A stretch of DNA of 64,000 nt from Tolypothrix campylonemoides VB511288. GTDB taxonomy: Bacteria > Cyanobacteriota > Cyanobacteriia > Cyanobacteriales > Nostocaceae. A program made the position numbers and the translations under genes. The notes beneath the pieces were generated by a model. It was not told the DNA's origin, did not search any database, and saw only the letters and a list, made by a program, of their open reading frames with translations. Positions 17,831 to 27,025 of the stretch are shown here, one piece after another. The DNA lies in NCBI GenBank assembly GCA_000828075.3, contig JXCB02000023.1:62001-126000 (forward strand). The letters are read 5' to 3'. Each line of letters begins with the position of its first letter. Position 1 is the stretch's first letter.

Positions 17831-18247
17831 CTAAGAATAATTTTCACAAAATGCTTTAACGCCGATATGAATCACAATCACGGCAACAGCAACAACCAGA
17901 ATTTGCAGCATATTACCAGAAAATCCCAGTGCTACTAAAGCAATACCAAACTTATCTATCACATCTTTATTATTGAGGTCAGCCCACTTTTTCCACTGAG
18001 TATTTAGCACGCCTCCTTCTTGGCACAAATCGCTTTTAGCTGCCCGTGCAAATTTTTTCAAAAAGCTTTCGGGTTTTTCTTTAGTAATTTGTTCAATGGT
18101 TTGGCTTTGTTTAACAGGCAATGCGTTGGCTTCTTCAGGTTCTCCTTCCTTTGAATCTGATACAGATCTGGTTCTTAGTTCGCTAAGTTGGTTATCAATT
18201 TCGGAGGATAAGGTGGTAATTTCTTCAGGAGTAAAGATGGTGGTCAT
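17831..18247 (-). CDS. Small membrane protein upstream of the CHAT-STAND gene
   Basis: 138 aa, family not recognised. An N-terminal acidic, helix-prone half (about 1-60, rich in E, S, T), then a basic segment KPESFLKKFARAAKSD (58-73), GVLNTQWKKWADLNN (79-93), and a hydrophobic C-terminal part: IALVALGF (102-109) and a likely membrane helix at about 113-131, ending KAFCENYS. One C-terminal helix with a long charged cytoplasmic tail would suit a membrane anchor, a pore-forming effector held inactive, or a protease substrate. It precedes the CHAT-STAND gene by 202 bp on the same strand; a functional link is inferred from this arrangement only. Confidence 0.75.
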   Translation of the reverse strand: MTTIFTPEEITTLSSEIDNQLSELRTRSVSDSKEGEPEEANALPVKQSQTIEQITKEKPESFLKKFARAAKSDLCQEGGVLNTQWKKWADLNNKDVIDKFGIALVALGFSGNMLQILVVAVAVIVIHIGVKAFCENYS

Positions 18248-18321
18248 ATTATTTTTTCTATAAAAGTTGAATAATTAGTCATTACTAATTACGTAGCTAG
18301 GGCATAAGGAAATTAAAGTTC

Positions 18322-18406
18322 GTAGTAGGCGCTGTCTTGCCTGCGGCACGCAAGAGCGGCGTTAGCGTAGCTCCTCCGTAGGAGGCACGCGCTTAGCGCC
18401 TACTAC
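18322..18406. repeat. Palindromic repeat with GTAGTAGGCGCT arms
   Basis: GTAGTAGGCGCT at the left faces AGCGCCTACTAC at the right, enclosing internal inverted pieces such as CTCCTCCGTAGGAG. The arms resemble the GTAGTAAGCGC palindromes of the MITEs at 1754 and 3449, suggesting one repeat superfamily. It lies just downstream of mfd relative to mfd transcription. Confidence 0.65.
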
Positions 18407-18422
18407 TTGCCAACTTTTCATT

Positions 18423-21400
18423 TTAGGCGATCGCTTCCTCCACAACCGCACCCTGCATCTTACCCAACGCATCAATCAACGTTTGCAATTGTTGATCTGC
18501 TTTCATAACTCCTAAACCCCGCACTGTCACTTTACCAGGAGAGTAAACAAAGCGTGACCTGAGGCTTTCCGGCAAATTCTCTGCTAAGTTTTTCCAACCA
18601 GGTTCTTCCATCTGCGTTTCTAAAACAATGTGCTGTTTGTTTTCTGGTTTAATGCGGCTAAATCCTAGTTTCTTCGCAAGCTGTTTGAGTTCCATCACTC
18701 GCAATAGTTGAGTTGCTGGTTTAGGAATTGCACCATATCGGTCATTCCACTCGGCAGCAATCTGCGATAATTCTTCTTTAGATTTCGCAGCTGCAACCGC
18801 ACGGTAAGCACTCATCTTTTGATCCAAATCGGTGATGTAATCGGCTGGGACAAACGCCGTGAGGTTGAGGTCAATCTGTGTATCATCAACTTTGGGAATT
18901 TCTTGCCCTCTGATTTCACGGATAGCTTCTTCGAGCATTTCCATGTATAAATCAAAACCTATTGCTTCCATTTGCCCGGACTGTTCTGCACCCAGCAAGT
19001 TACCTACACCCCTGATTTCCATATCGCGCACTGCCAATTGATACCCAGAACCCAACTGTGCGAATTCTTGTATCGCTCGTAACCGCTGGCGGGCGGCATC
19101 GGATAGCGTCCGTTGCTTGGGATAAAATAACCATGCATGAGCTTGAATTCCCGCACGACCAACACGACCCCGCAGCTGGTAAAGTTGGGATAATCCGAAG
19201 CGATGAGCATCTTCAATTAAGATAGTATTGACTCGCGGGATATCCAAACCAGATTCAATAATCGTGGTACACACGAGGATATCTGCTTCACCGTTGCTGA
19301 AGGTGAGCATCGTCGATTCTAACTCGCTTTCTTCCATTTGACCGTGGGCGATCGCAATTCTTGCCCCTGGTATCATCTGTCGCAACTCTGCTGCTATCTC
19401 CTCAATTCCCTCGACTCGCGGAACGACATAAAACACCTGTCCCCCTCGGTCAAGTTCTTGACGAATTGCACTGCGTATGCTTTCCGGATTCGTTGGTGAC
19501 AAATGAGTTTGAATCGGTCGTCTGGATGGGGGTGGTGTGGCAATCAAACTCATTTCCCGAATGCCCGATAAGGACATATACAAGGTACGGGGAATCGGAG
19601 TTGCTGAAAGGGTTAGCACATCAACCAGAGTTTTCAGGCTTTTGATTTTCTCTTTCTGGTTGACCCCAAACCGCTGTTCTTCATCTACCACCAAAAGTCC
19701 CAAGTCGCGGAAGGTTACGCCTTTACCCAAAAGTTGATGTGTCCCGACGACTACATCTAACTCCCCTGTTGCCAATCTTTTGAGAATATCGCGGCGTTCT
19801 TCAGCGCTGCGGAAGCGGTTAAGTAACCCCACGTTGATTGGGTAGGGGGCAAAGCGTTCTTTGAGGGTGTGGTAATGTTGTTGAGTCAGAATGGTAGTCG
19901 GCGCAAGCAGCGCGACTTGTTTTCCGCCAGAGGTGACAGCTTTGAAAATGGCGCGAATTGCCACTTCGGTTTTCCCAAAACCGACATCCCCACAAACCAG
20001 GCGATCCATAGGGCGATCGCTTTCCATATCCCGTTTTACATCTTGCGTAGCTTTAAGCTGATCGGTTGTCGGTTGGTAGGGGAAGGAGTCTTCCATCTCC
20101 TGCTGCCAAGGTGTATCCTGTGGGTAGGCATTGCCTTTTTGTTGCGATCGCGATGCATAAAGCTTGAGTAAGTCCACTGCCAATTTCTTGATTGCCTTGC
20201 GGACTTTGTTCTTGGTATTTTCCCAAGCCTTACCCGTCATTTTGTTGAGTTCTGGTGGCTTATCGGTTGCCGTGCGCAACCGCGACAAAACACCAACTTG
20301 GTCAGCTGCAACACGCAATAAGCCGTCCGCATACTGCACTACCAAATACTCACGGGTTTCGTCGTTAATTGTGAGACTTTCCAACTTGAGGAATTTACCT
20401 ACACCGTGGTTTTTGTGAACGACGAAATCCCCTGGACGTAGCTTATTGGGATCAACTTGTTTAGAAGCAGCTTTTCTCCGCTTACGGATGTAACTGGGCG
20501 TTGCGAGGGAGTGCTGACCGTAGAACTCTCGGTCAGTCACGACGACCAGCCGGAACGTAGGCAGAATGAAACCTTCGAGTTCCGCAAGACCAGAATATTT
20601 CAGGGCAACTGGTGTGTGATTAAGTTGCTGCTTGTCAATCGCTAGGTAGTCGCGGGGGTTAGGAATAAATTGGGCGGGACAGTCGTGTTCTTGCAGTAGG
20701 GAGACAGAACGCGAAGGCTGGGCAGAAATCAGCCAAACCGAGAACTTGCGATCGCGTTCTTGTCGAAGTGTTTCTGCAATTTTGGCAAATTGGTGTGGAG
20801 TAACCGGCAATCTGCGACTGGCAAGATTAATGCCAGTATTTTCCTCGACGAGTTCCGATAAATTTAATTTTTTAAATTCTGCCGTATCAGCCAAACATTC
20901 ATCAAAAGAGCGATGAACTCTCGGCAATGAAGTGGAAATCTCCTCATCTTCCCGGCTTGCCAGCAGTTGCCATTGTTCTTCTGCATTTTCTACCCAGCGA
21001 TCGCTGTGGGCGTGGCACTGTTCTGGCTCATCAACGGTAATTAGGGTATTTTCAGGTAAATAATCTAACAGGGAAGCAGGTTTATCAAAAGCTAACCCCA
21101 AAAAGCGACGGCTTCCCTCCAACAGTTCTGAGTTCTCAGTAGTCCTGAGTTCTGAGTCATCATTTAACTGCTCACTCAGCACTGGGAACTGAGGATTATC
21201 CTCAAGTGCTGCCATGACGATGGGAGCAAAACTTGTGGGGGTAAGTATCAATTGGTCTATTTTGTCAAGGGCGGCGGAACGTTGGGTAGCTGGGTCAAAT
21301 TCCCGCAGCTGCTCAATTTCGTCGCCAAACCAATCTAATCGTACTGGCAACTCTGAAGAAACTGGGAACACGTCAACAATATCGCCGCGCCGACTCCACT

Positions 21401-22010
21401 GTCCTTCTGTTTCCACCAAAGGCACCCTTTCGTACCCCAGCCTGGTGATTTGTTCACTGAAGGTATCTAAGTCAAATTCCATACCACGCTTCAGAGTGAT
21501 ACAGAAAGGTTTAAAAGCTTCTGCTGGTGGTAAATGAGGTTGTAGCGCTGCAACGGTGGCGACAATCGCCATCTTAGGTGAGGGGGAGGAGGGAGGGAGG
21601 GAGGGAGGGAGAGAGGGAGGGAGGGAGGAGGATAATTTTGCTTGCTTATCTCCCTCATCTCTCGTTCTGCCGAATTGTACCAAATCCGCAAGGACTTGCA
21701 TCTGTCCCCAGGTCATCTCGGTTTCGGGGTCAAATGGTTCGTATGGGGATGCTTCGGAAGTTGGGTAGAAATGTACTGTTTGCCACCCCATTGCCTCGAG
21801 TTGTGTTGTCCAGCGTCCGGCTTCTTCCAAAGTCGCACAGACCACGAACAAATTCTTTCCCTCAGTTTGAGCCAACGCCGAAGCTATTAAGCCTTTTGGC
21901 AAGCGAGGAATGCCACTTAACAACAACTCCTGTTGCCGATTGAGCTTGGAGAGGAGTTCAGTGGTGAGCGGAGACCGCCCTAAAGCGCGCACAATGGAAG
22001 AAAATGCCAT
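18423..22010 (-). CDS. mfd: Transcription-repair coupling factor Mfd
   Basis: 1195 aa. Mfd releases stalled RNA polymerase at DNA lesions and recruits UvrA. Domain order is complete: UvrB-homology region (1-350), the RNA-polymerase interaction domain (around [20 protein letters not shown]), the RecG-like translocase with Walker [17 protein letters not shown] box, SATPIPRT and QLRGRVGR motifs, and the C-terminal TRCF domain. The protein is longer than many homologues because of two in-frame insertions of repeat-like DNA: residues 126-146 (SLPP repeats, 21573-21637) and a segment encoded around 21122-21160 ([14 protein letters not shown]). Divergent from the CNNM-type gene. Housekeeping, expected active. 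Confidence 0.97.
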   Translation of the reverse strand: MAFSSIVRALGRSPLTTELLSKLNRQQELLLSGIPRLPKGLIASALAQTEGKNLFVVCATLEEAGRWTTQLEAMGWQTVHFYPTSEASPYEPFDPETEMTWGQMQVLADLVQFGRTRDEGDKQAKLSSSLPPSLPPSLPPSSPSPKMAIVATVAALQPHLPPAEAFKPFCITLKRGMEFDLDTFSEQITRLGYERVPLVETEGQWSRRGDIVDVFPVSSELPVRLDWFGDEIEQLREFDPATQRSAALDKIDQLILTPTSFAPIVMAALEDNPQFPVLSEQLNDDSELRTTENSELLEGSRRFLGLAFDKPASLLDYLPENTLITVDEPEQCHAHSDRWVENAEEQWQLLASREDEEISTSLPRVHRSFDECLADTAEFKKLNLSELVEENTGINLASRRLPVTPHQFAKIAETLRQERDRKFSVWLISAQPSRSVSLLQEHDCPAQFIPNPRDYLAIDKQQLNHTPVALKYSGLAELEGFILPTFRLVVVTDREFYGQHSLATPSYIRKRRKAASKQVDPNKLRPGDFVVHKNHGVGKFLKLESLTINDETREYLVVQYADGLLRVAADQVGVLSRLRTATDKPPELNKMTGKAWENTKNKVRKAIKKLAVDLLKLYASRSQQKGNAYPQDTPWQQEMEDSFPYQPTTDQLKATQDVKRDMESDRPMDRLVCGDVGFGKTEVAIRAIFKAVTSGGKQVALLAPTTILTQQHYHTLKERFAPYPINVGLLNRFRSAEERRDILKRLATGELDVVVGTHQLLGKGVTFRDLGLLVVDEEQRFGVNQKEKIKSLKTLVDVLTLSATPIPRTLYMSLSGIREMSLIATPPPSRRPIQTHLSPTNPESIRSAIRQELDRGGQVFYVVPRVEGIEEIAAELRQMIPGARIAIAHGQMEESELESTMLTFSNGEADILVCTTIIESGLDIPRVNTILIEDAHRFGLSQLYQLRGRVGRAGIQAHAWLFYPKQRTLSDAARQRLRAIQEFAQLGSGYQLAVRDMEIRGVGNLLGAEQSGQMEAIGFDLYMEMLEEAIREIRGQEIPKVDDTQIDLNLTAFVPADYITDLDQKMSAYRAVAAAKSKEELSQIAAEWNDRYGAIPKPATQLLRVMELKQLAKKLGFSRIKPENKQHIVLETQMEEPGWKNLAENLPESLRSRFVYSPGKVTVRGLGVMKADQQLQTLIDALGKMQGAVVEEAIA
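21573..21637. repeat. GGGAG tandem repeat inside mfd
   Basis: A run of GGGAG/GGAGG units on the + strand, translated on the minus strand as SLPP repeats in the N-terminal region of Mfd. The same kind of G/A repeat follows the TPR gene at 33116-33177 outside coding sequence, which supports a mobile or expansion-prone repeat rather than protein selection. Confidence 0.8.
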
Positions 22011-22314
22011 AAGTTACAAAATATGAGGAAACCCTTCTCACAGGCAAGCATAATAGTAATGCCTACCTTAACTTATTTTAAAAGTCCAGAGCAGGGGAAC
22101 AAGCCTGGCTATAGAGTCATTAATACCTAGTACAATGACGACTTACAAATCCACGGACTAATCGTTAATATACGAATCAGTGTTAAGAGCTAATTTATGA
22201 CTTATGGTTGATTGCTTTTCTGTATTGAGAGTGTTTCGTCACTACACCTTAGATACTAGATACTAAGAAGTTAAGGTTAAGCACAATTTGCCAGGAGCAT
22301 CGGCAATTTTAGAA
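22011..22314. promoter_or_regulatory. Divergent promoter region of mfd and the CNNM-type gene
   Basis: 304 bp between divergent starts, AT-rich, with a short TAGATACTAGATACTA direct repeat near 22251-22266. It must hold both promoters, but I cannot place -10/-35 elements reliably. Confidence 0.4.
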
Positions 22315-23640
22315 ATGTCCCCAACAATTGAAATTCTAACTATTCTTCTTTTGATCCTCGCCAATGGTCTGTTTGTCATGTCAGAATTGGCGATTGTCTC
22401 AGCACGAAAGGTACGTCTACAACAGCTTGCCGAACGGGGTGATGCTAAAGCCCGCGCTGCTTTGGAACTGGGATCGTCGCCGAATCAGTTCCTGGGAACC
22501 GTTCAGATTGGGATCACACTGCTTACCATCCTGTCTGGTGCCTATGGCGAAGAAACTATAGCTAAGAGACTTGCACCTATTTTAAGTTCTATCCCTTTGC
22601 AGCAAAATTATAAACAACAGTTGGCACAGGGGTTAGCGATTTTAATTATTACCTATTTAACGCTGATTATTGGCGAACTGGTACCCAAGCGGCTGGCGTT
22701 AAGCCGTCCAGAACCAATTGCTTCTGTTGTTGCCATACCAATGCAGATGTTGGCAAGAATTGGCTCTCCTATCGTTTATCTCTTGACGGTTTCTACGGAG
22801 ACGGTGCTGCGGTTATTGGGCATCAAACCGTCTACTGAACCACAAGTGACAGAGGAAGAAATCAGAGTTTTGATTGAGCAAGGCACGGAAGAGGGTACAT
22901 TTGAAGAAGCAGAACAAGATATGGTCGAGCGAGTGTTTCGTTTGGGCGATCGCCCCGTGAGTTCGTTCATGACACCCCGACCGGATATTGTTTGGCTGGA
23001 CTTGGAAGACACTCCTCAAGAAAACCGCCAGAAGATTATTGATGGTGGTTATTCGCGGTATCCCGTTTGTCAGGGGGGACTTGACAACGTACTGGGCATT
23101 ATCCCAGTCACTGGCTTGTTAGCCCGGAGTTTCTGCAATGAGCAGTTGGACTTGACTGTGGGATTATTACAGCCAACGTATGTGCCAGAAAGCACTCGTG
23201 GTCTAAAAGTTTTAGAATTATTTAAGCAAACCATCACTCATATGGCGCTGGTCGTCGATGAATATGGAGTGATACAGGGAATAGTAACTCTTAATGACGT
23301 GATGATTGAAATCGTTGGTGATGTGCCTTCTATTGATGACCAGGAAGATCCTGAGATTGTCCAGCGAGACGATGGTTCCTGGTTATTGGATGGGATGTTG
23401 TCTGTTGATGAGTTTTTTGAACTATTTGATATTGAGGAGTTGTCACCTGAAGACCGAGGAAGCTATCAAACCTTAGGCGGTTTTGTGATTACTCACCTCG
23501 GTCGCATACCCTCTGCAGCAGATCATTTTGAATGGCAAGGTATGCGATTTGAAGTCATGGATATGGATGGTAACCGTGTTGATAAAGTTCTCGTCGTGCC
23601 AGATGAGGTTAAATCTGGTAATCACAAAAAATCAGATTAG
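22315..23640 (+). CDS. CNNM/HlyC-CorC family membrane protein (DUF21 + CBS pair + CorC)
   Basis: 441 aa from the ATG at 22315; an in-frame TTG at 22288 would add nine residues. Domains: DUF21 membrane domain with four hydrophobic segments (about 1-170; conserved ANGLFVMSE near the start), a CBS pair (about 200-330, beginning RPVSSFMTPRPDIVWLD), and a C-terminal CorC/HlyC domain (about 345-430). This family is usually annotated as hemolysin but is linked to magnesium or cobalt homeostasis and Mg2+ export. Plasma membrane. Monocistronic here, followed by a MITE-like element. Confidence 0.92.
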   Translation: MSPTIEILTILLLILANGLFVMSELAIVSARKVRLQQLAERGDAKARAALELGSSPNQFLGTVQIGITLLTILSGAYGEETIAKRLAPILSSIPLQQNYKQQLAQGLAILIITYLTLIIGELVPKRLALSRPEPIASVVAIPMQMLARIGSPIVYLLTVSTETVLRLLGIKPSTEPQVTEEEIRVLIEQGTEEGTFEEAEQDMVERVFRLGDRPVSSFMTPRPDIVWLDLEDTPQENRQKIIDGGYSRYPVCQGGLDNVLGIIPVTGLLARSFCNEQLDLTVGLLQPTYVPESTRGLKVLELFKQTITHMALVVDEYGVIQGIVTLNDVMIEIVGDVPSIDDQEDPEIVQRDDGSWLLDGMLSVDEFFELFDIEELSPEDRGSYQTLGGFVITHLGRIPSAADHFEWQGMRFEVMDMDGNRVDKVLVVPDEVKSGNHKKSD

Positions 23641-23704
23641 TACTAGGTCAGGAATAAAGCCGTTTTAAATTGAGTGCAATATAAGCGTTTGTAGGGTACT
23701 TAGC

Positions 23705-23912
23705 ATTGCTCATTAGTGTCAACTTAAGGTGAAAACCACTATAGAACAAGCTTTTAGAGATTGCCTAGTTCCCAGCCTCAGGCTGGGAATGCATAACTTG
23801 AGGCTTTGCCTCCCTTAAGAGCGTTACTAGCCGCGCCCACCGCATTTCCTGCTTAGACCACCGAAACGAGATTTTAGAAGGATTTCGGCTTAAGTTGACA
23901 CGCATGAGCAAT
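23705..23912. mobile_element. 208-bp MITE-like element with 24-bp terminal inverted repeats
   Basis: The left end runs ATTGCTCAT-TA then GTGTCAACTTAAG; the right end, reverse-complemented, is identical except GC for TA, so 22 of 24 bases match. The interior has a perfect palindrome, CCCAGCCTCAGGCTGGG (within 23769-23789), and no coding capacity. No clear target-site duplication was found by eye. A transposase in trans is assumed. Confidence 0.75.
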
Positions 23913-23962
23913 CCTATGCCCGTACGTGTGGTACGTGCAAAGGCATAGCCTGTCTGTAGGAC

Positions 23963-24760
23963 TTATGGCACTGCGCTTTGCGCGATCGCCTCTCTAATCA
24001 TTCGCGCCAATTCACAAAAACCCTCACCCTCAGCAGCAGAAGTCACATATGCAGGTTGGTGCTGAAGTTTATTTGCATATTCTAACACATTTGCCACCCC
24101 CACAGAGAAAGAAAAACAACGCTCATCAAATAAACTTTCATCGTTGGGACTATCGCCAACAGTCACAACTTGTTCTGGAGTGTACTGAGGGAAATATTCT
24201 CGCAACACCTGTAATAACCCAATTGCTTTATCTTGTCCCAGAGGTTTAATGTGGCACTGTACGTTGCTGTAAGTGAAACCCCAACCCATTTGCTGACAAA
24301 AATGACTTAGAGTTTTTATTTCATCTGTGGTTAACCCTTTCACATCAAATGTCCAGTCAGTAACACGAAAACGATTATCACTAGATTCTTGGATGTGCGG
24401 AAATTGGGTTTGTAATTGTTGAAAAGCCGATGCTAATTGCTGACGATGTGTTACTAAGTCGGGAATGGGTGTTAAAGCGACTGGTTTCTCACTTTCACCA
24501 AAGAAAAACAAACCGCCATTTTCCGCTATAGCACCAACGACGGGGAGATAATACGCTAAACCACTCACCCAACCAGCACTGCGTCCAGTGACAATCACTA
24601 CCTTAATCCCCGCTGTTGCTAAATCCTGCAAGCTTTGCAATAGTTCGCTGGTAAATTTTCCTTTCCTGGTTAGGGTACCATCCATATCTGTCGCCACCAG
24701 ACGAACATTGCTAAAGCGGTTTGTCGATGAAACCTCAGACAAAGGTAGGAGTCTGTACAT
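23963..24760 (-). CDS. HAD-superfamily (Cof-type, subclass IIB) phosphatase
   Basis: 265 aa with the four HAD motifs: DMDGT with Asp25 (nucleophile) and Asp27, VIVTGRS for motif II, a Lys in GQDKAIG for motif III, and GDSPNDESLF for motif IV. The cap between motifs II and III is of the IIB (Cof) type, acting on small phosphorylated metabolites, possibly sugar or mannosyl-glycerate phosphates. Cytoplasmic. It lies between a MITE and the devBCA operon on the same strand, with short TTAGTTATCAG repeats upstream. Substrate unassigned. Confidence 0.88.
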   Translation of the reverse strand: MYRLLPLSEVSSTNRFSNVRLVATDMDGTLTRKGKFTSELLQSLQDLATAGIKVVIVTGRSAGWVSGLAYYLPVVGAIAENGGLFFFGESEKPVALTPIPDLVTHRQQLASAFQQLQTQFPHIQESSDNRFRVTDWTFDVKGLTTDEIKTLSHFCQQMGWGFTYSNVQCHIKPLGQDKAIGLLQVLREYFPQYTPEQVVTVGDSPNDESLFDERCFSFSVGVANVLEYANKLQHQPAYVTSAAEGEGFCELARMIREAIAQSAVP

Positions 24761-24842
24761 AAGAGTTTGGCAAAAAATTAATTATCAGTTATTAGTTATC
24801 AGTAAACCATTACCTAATAACTAATAACTGATTTAATTTCTT

Positions 24843-24866
24843 GACTAATGACTAATGACTAATGAC
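24843..24866. repeat. Heptamer tandem repeat (TAATGAC) at the devA stop codon
   Basis: Three perfect TAATGAC units preceded by a partial one. On the minus strand the repeat supplies the last codons and the TAG stop (24852-24854) of devA. Related TTAGTTAT and TTATCAG units cluster at 24781-24835. Confidence 0.75.
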
Positions 24867-25562
24867 TTTAGTTTGTGAATCACGGGCTAAAATACCATCT
24901 TCCATTTCCACAATGCGATCGGCTATGTCCAAAATGCGGTTGTCGTGGGTGACTAGCAATATAGACGTTCCGTTTTCTTTAGCAAGGTGCTGCATCAATT
25001 CCACAACATCGCGTCCTGATTGTTTGTCTAAAGCTGCTGTGGGTTCGTCTGCTAGTACTAACGGTGGACTATTTACCAAAGCGCGGGCGATCGCAATCCT
25101 TTGTTTTTGTCCTCCAGAAAGATTTTCTGGATAATAATCAATTCGTTCTCCTAAACCAACTGCTTTGAGCATGCCTTCTGCTTTAGCGATCGCTTTTTGC
25201 TGAGAAATATACTTCTTCAGTTCCACCGCCATTTGTACATTTTGCCTAGCAGTTAAAAACTCCAACAAGTTATGAGCTTGGAAAATATAACCAATTTTTC
25301 GCCGGATATTGACTAGTTTGTTCTGGCTAGCCCTATATAATTCTACACCTAAAAATTGTAAACTTCCCTCTTGCACAGACCGCAAACCACCAATCAAGCT
25401 TAGTAATGTTGTCTTACCTGAACCTGACGGTCCCGTCATAATGACAATTTCTCCGGGATAAATTTCTAAATTAATATCAAATAGGATTTGTCTTTTCAGT
25501 GCGCCTTTTCCGTAGTAGTGGTTGAGGTGTTTAATTGAGATGACAGGTTCTTTACTTACCAT
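24852..25562 (-). CDS. devA: DevA-type ABC transporter ATPase
   Basis: 236 aa, MacB-class ATPase of the DevBCA exporter, which in Anabaena moves heterocyst glycolipids through a TolC-like channel (HgdD) to the envelope. Walker A GPSGSGKT at 44-51, signature LSGGQ at 148-152, Walker B LVLADEP at 168-174 and the H-loop VTHD near 204 are intact. The terminal residues VISH and the stop are encoded by an intergenic-type heptamer repeat, so the native C-terminus was probably different. It follows devC by 192 bp containing a palindromic repeat. Whether this is the glycolipid exporter itself or a DevBCA paralogue (Nostocales carry several) cannot be decided. Confidence 0.9.
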   Translation of the reverse strand: MVSKEPVISIKHLNHYYGKGALKRQILFDINLEIYPGEIVIMTGPSGSGKTTLLSLIGGLRSVQEGSLQFLGVELYRASQNKLVNIRRKIGYIFQAHNLLEFLTARQNVQMAVELKKYISQQKAIAKAEGMLKAVGLGERIDYYPENLSGGQKQRIAIARALVNSPPLVLADEPTAALDKQSGRDVVELMQHLAKENGTSILLVTHDNRILDIADRIVEMEDGILARDSQTKVISH

Positions 25563-25611
25563 ATGTTAATCTTCTTCAAATGTTATTCTTAATAATTTTT
25601 TATTAGTATCT

Positions 25612-25676
25612 GTAGGGTGGGCAATGCCTAGCGTATCTCGCTTATATCTGGATTTTGGTGAGCATTGCCCACCTAC
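25612..25676. repeat. Inverted repeat between devC and devA
   Basis: GTAGGGTGGGCAATGC faces GCATTGCCCACCTAC around a centre of about 32 bases. A dispersed cyanobacterial repeat placed inside the operon; it could fold in the transcript and alter devA expression or mRNA processing. Confidence 0.7.
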
Positions 25677-25754
25677 GTGTATTTCTTCGCTATTAGGAAA
25701 TAATATTTTTTTTATTATTTATTCTTCATTATTCATTCTTCATTATTCATTTTT

Positions 25755-26906
25755 TTAAAAGATATCTGCTGGGTCAGCAGACTGCAATTTTCGTACAGCG
25801 ATAGTACCAGAAACAAAGCACATAATTAGAGTTAAAATGAGTACCATAATAGCTCTTTCACTAGTCATGAAAACTGGTAATAGTGTTGCCATTCTTGCTC
25901 TATCATACAAAAACATAGTGACAGCAAATCCAGGTAAATATCCTAAAAATGCTAAAATTAAAGCTTCTTGTAAAATCACAACCAACAAATAATTATGTGT
26001 ATAACCTATCGCCTTGAGGGTTGCATACTCAGCTAAATGATCCGCCACTTCTGTATAAAGTATTTGATAGACAATCACAGTTCCGACAATAAAACCCATG
26101 ATTGTGCCTAAAGTGAAAATAAAACCTATCGCTGTACTGCTTGCCCAGTAATTCCTCTCATAATCAATAAATTCTTGCTTCGTAAAAACCCTGATATCCT
26201 TCGATAGATAATTCCTTAAAATTTGAGCAACAGCAGTTGCATCTGCTCCTGGTTTTAATCTAACCAGACCAATGTTAATTAAACCTCGTTGATGTTGGGG
26301 AAATATCCGTAAAAAGTTGACATCACTCGTAATTAAATTACCATCTGCTCCAAATGATGCACCTAAAGTAAACAGTCCTCCTACTTTAATTCTTCGACGA
26401 TTGACTTCAGCTATTACAGTTTGTCCTTGTTCAAATTGAGCAGCGATCGGTCCATACTCCTGCCTAGAAGAACGGTCATATAAAACAACATCTGGCAGTT
26501 TAAGTTTATCTAAATTTTCCTGAACTCCAGCTAAATTAAAAATATTAATTTCCGGGTTCATTCCAATGACTAACAGATTACGAGGACGACCTGTTAAAGG
26601 ATTTTTCCAGGCAGTATAGTCTACATGGATTGGGTGTACACTTTGCACGCTAGGTAAATCTAAAGCTTTATACAATCGTCGTTGAGAAAAAGTTTTCATT
26701 GACAGTAAAGCATTAGATTGATTATTTATTAAAACAATGTCACCTTGCAAACTTGTATGAAATCGAACGTTACTATAATACAGAGAATCCCGAAACCCAA
26801 GCTGCATAAACATGAGAATATCGGCAAAGGCAATTCCTGCCAGTGCCACAGCTAAACGAGTTTTTTCTCGCTTGAGTTGTAACCACGCCAGAGGAATTTT
26901 CCCCAT
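25755..26906 (-). CDS. devC: DevC-type ABC transporter permease
   Basis: 383 aa, MacB/FtsX-type permease: a first membrane segment near 15-37, a large periplasmic domain (about 40-260), then three more segments (about 263-290, 305-330, 345-372). Typical DevC features are the start PLAWLQLKREKTRLAVALAG and the conserved TLKAIGYTHNYLLVVILQEA region. It forms the membrane pore component with DevA, and DevB links it to the outer membrane channel. Between devB and devA on the same strand; 119 bp separates it from devB, with TTAGTCAT-type repeats. Confidence 0.92.
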   Translation of the reverse strand: MGKIPLAWLQLKREKTRLAVALAGIAFADILMFMQLGFRDSLYYSNVRFHTSLQGDIVLINNQSNALLSMKTFSQRRLYKALDLPSVQSVHPIHVDYTAWKNPLTGRPRNLLVIGMNPEINIFNLAGVQENLDKLKLPDVVLYDRSSRQEYGPIAAQFEQGQTVIAEVNRRRIKVGGLFTLGASFGADGNLITSDVNFLRIFPQHQRGLINIGLVRLKPGADATAVAQILRNYLSKDIRVFTKQEFIDYERNYWASSTAIGFIFTLGTIMGFIVGTVIVYQILYTEVADHLAEYATLKAIGYTHNYLLVVILQEALILAFLGYLPGFAVTMFLYDRARMATLLPVFMTSERAIMVLILTLIMCFVSGTIAVRKLQSADPADIF

Positions 26907-27025
26907 TATTTTCTATCCTCAGTTATTAGTCATTCGTCATGAGTTATTAGTCATAATTAATTAGTCATTAGCTATGAATCATTAGCTAATAACCAAGAAA
27001 TCTCAAGTTATTTTTGAAATATCTT

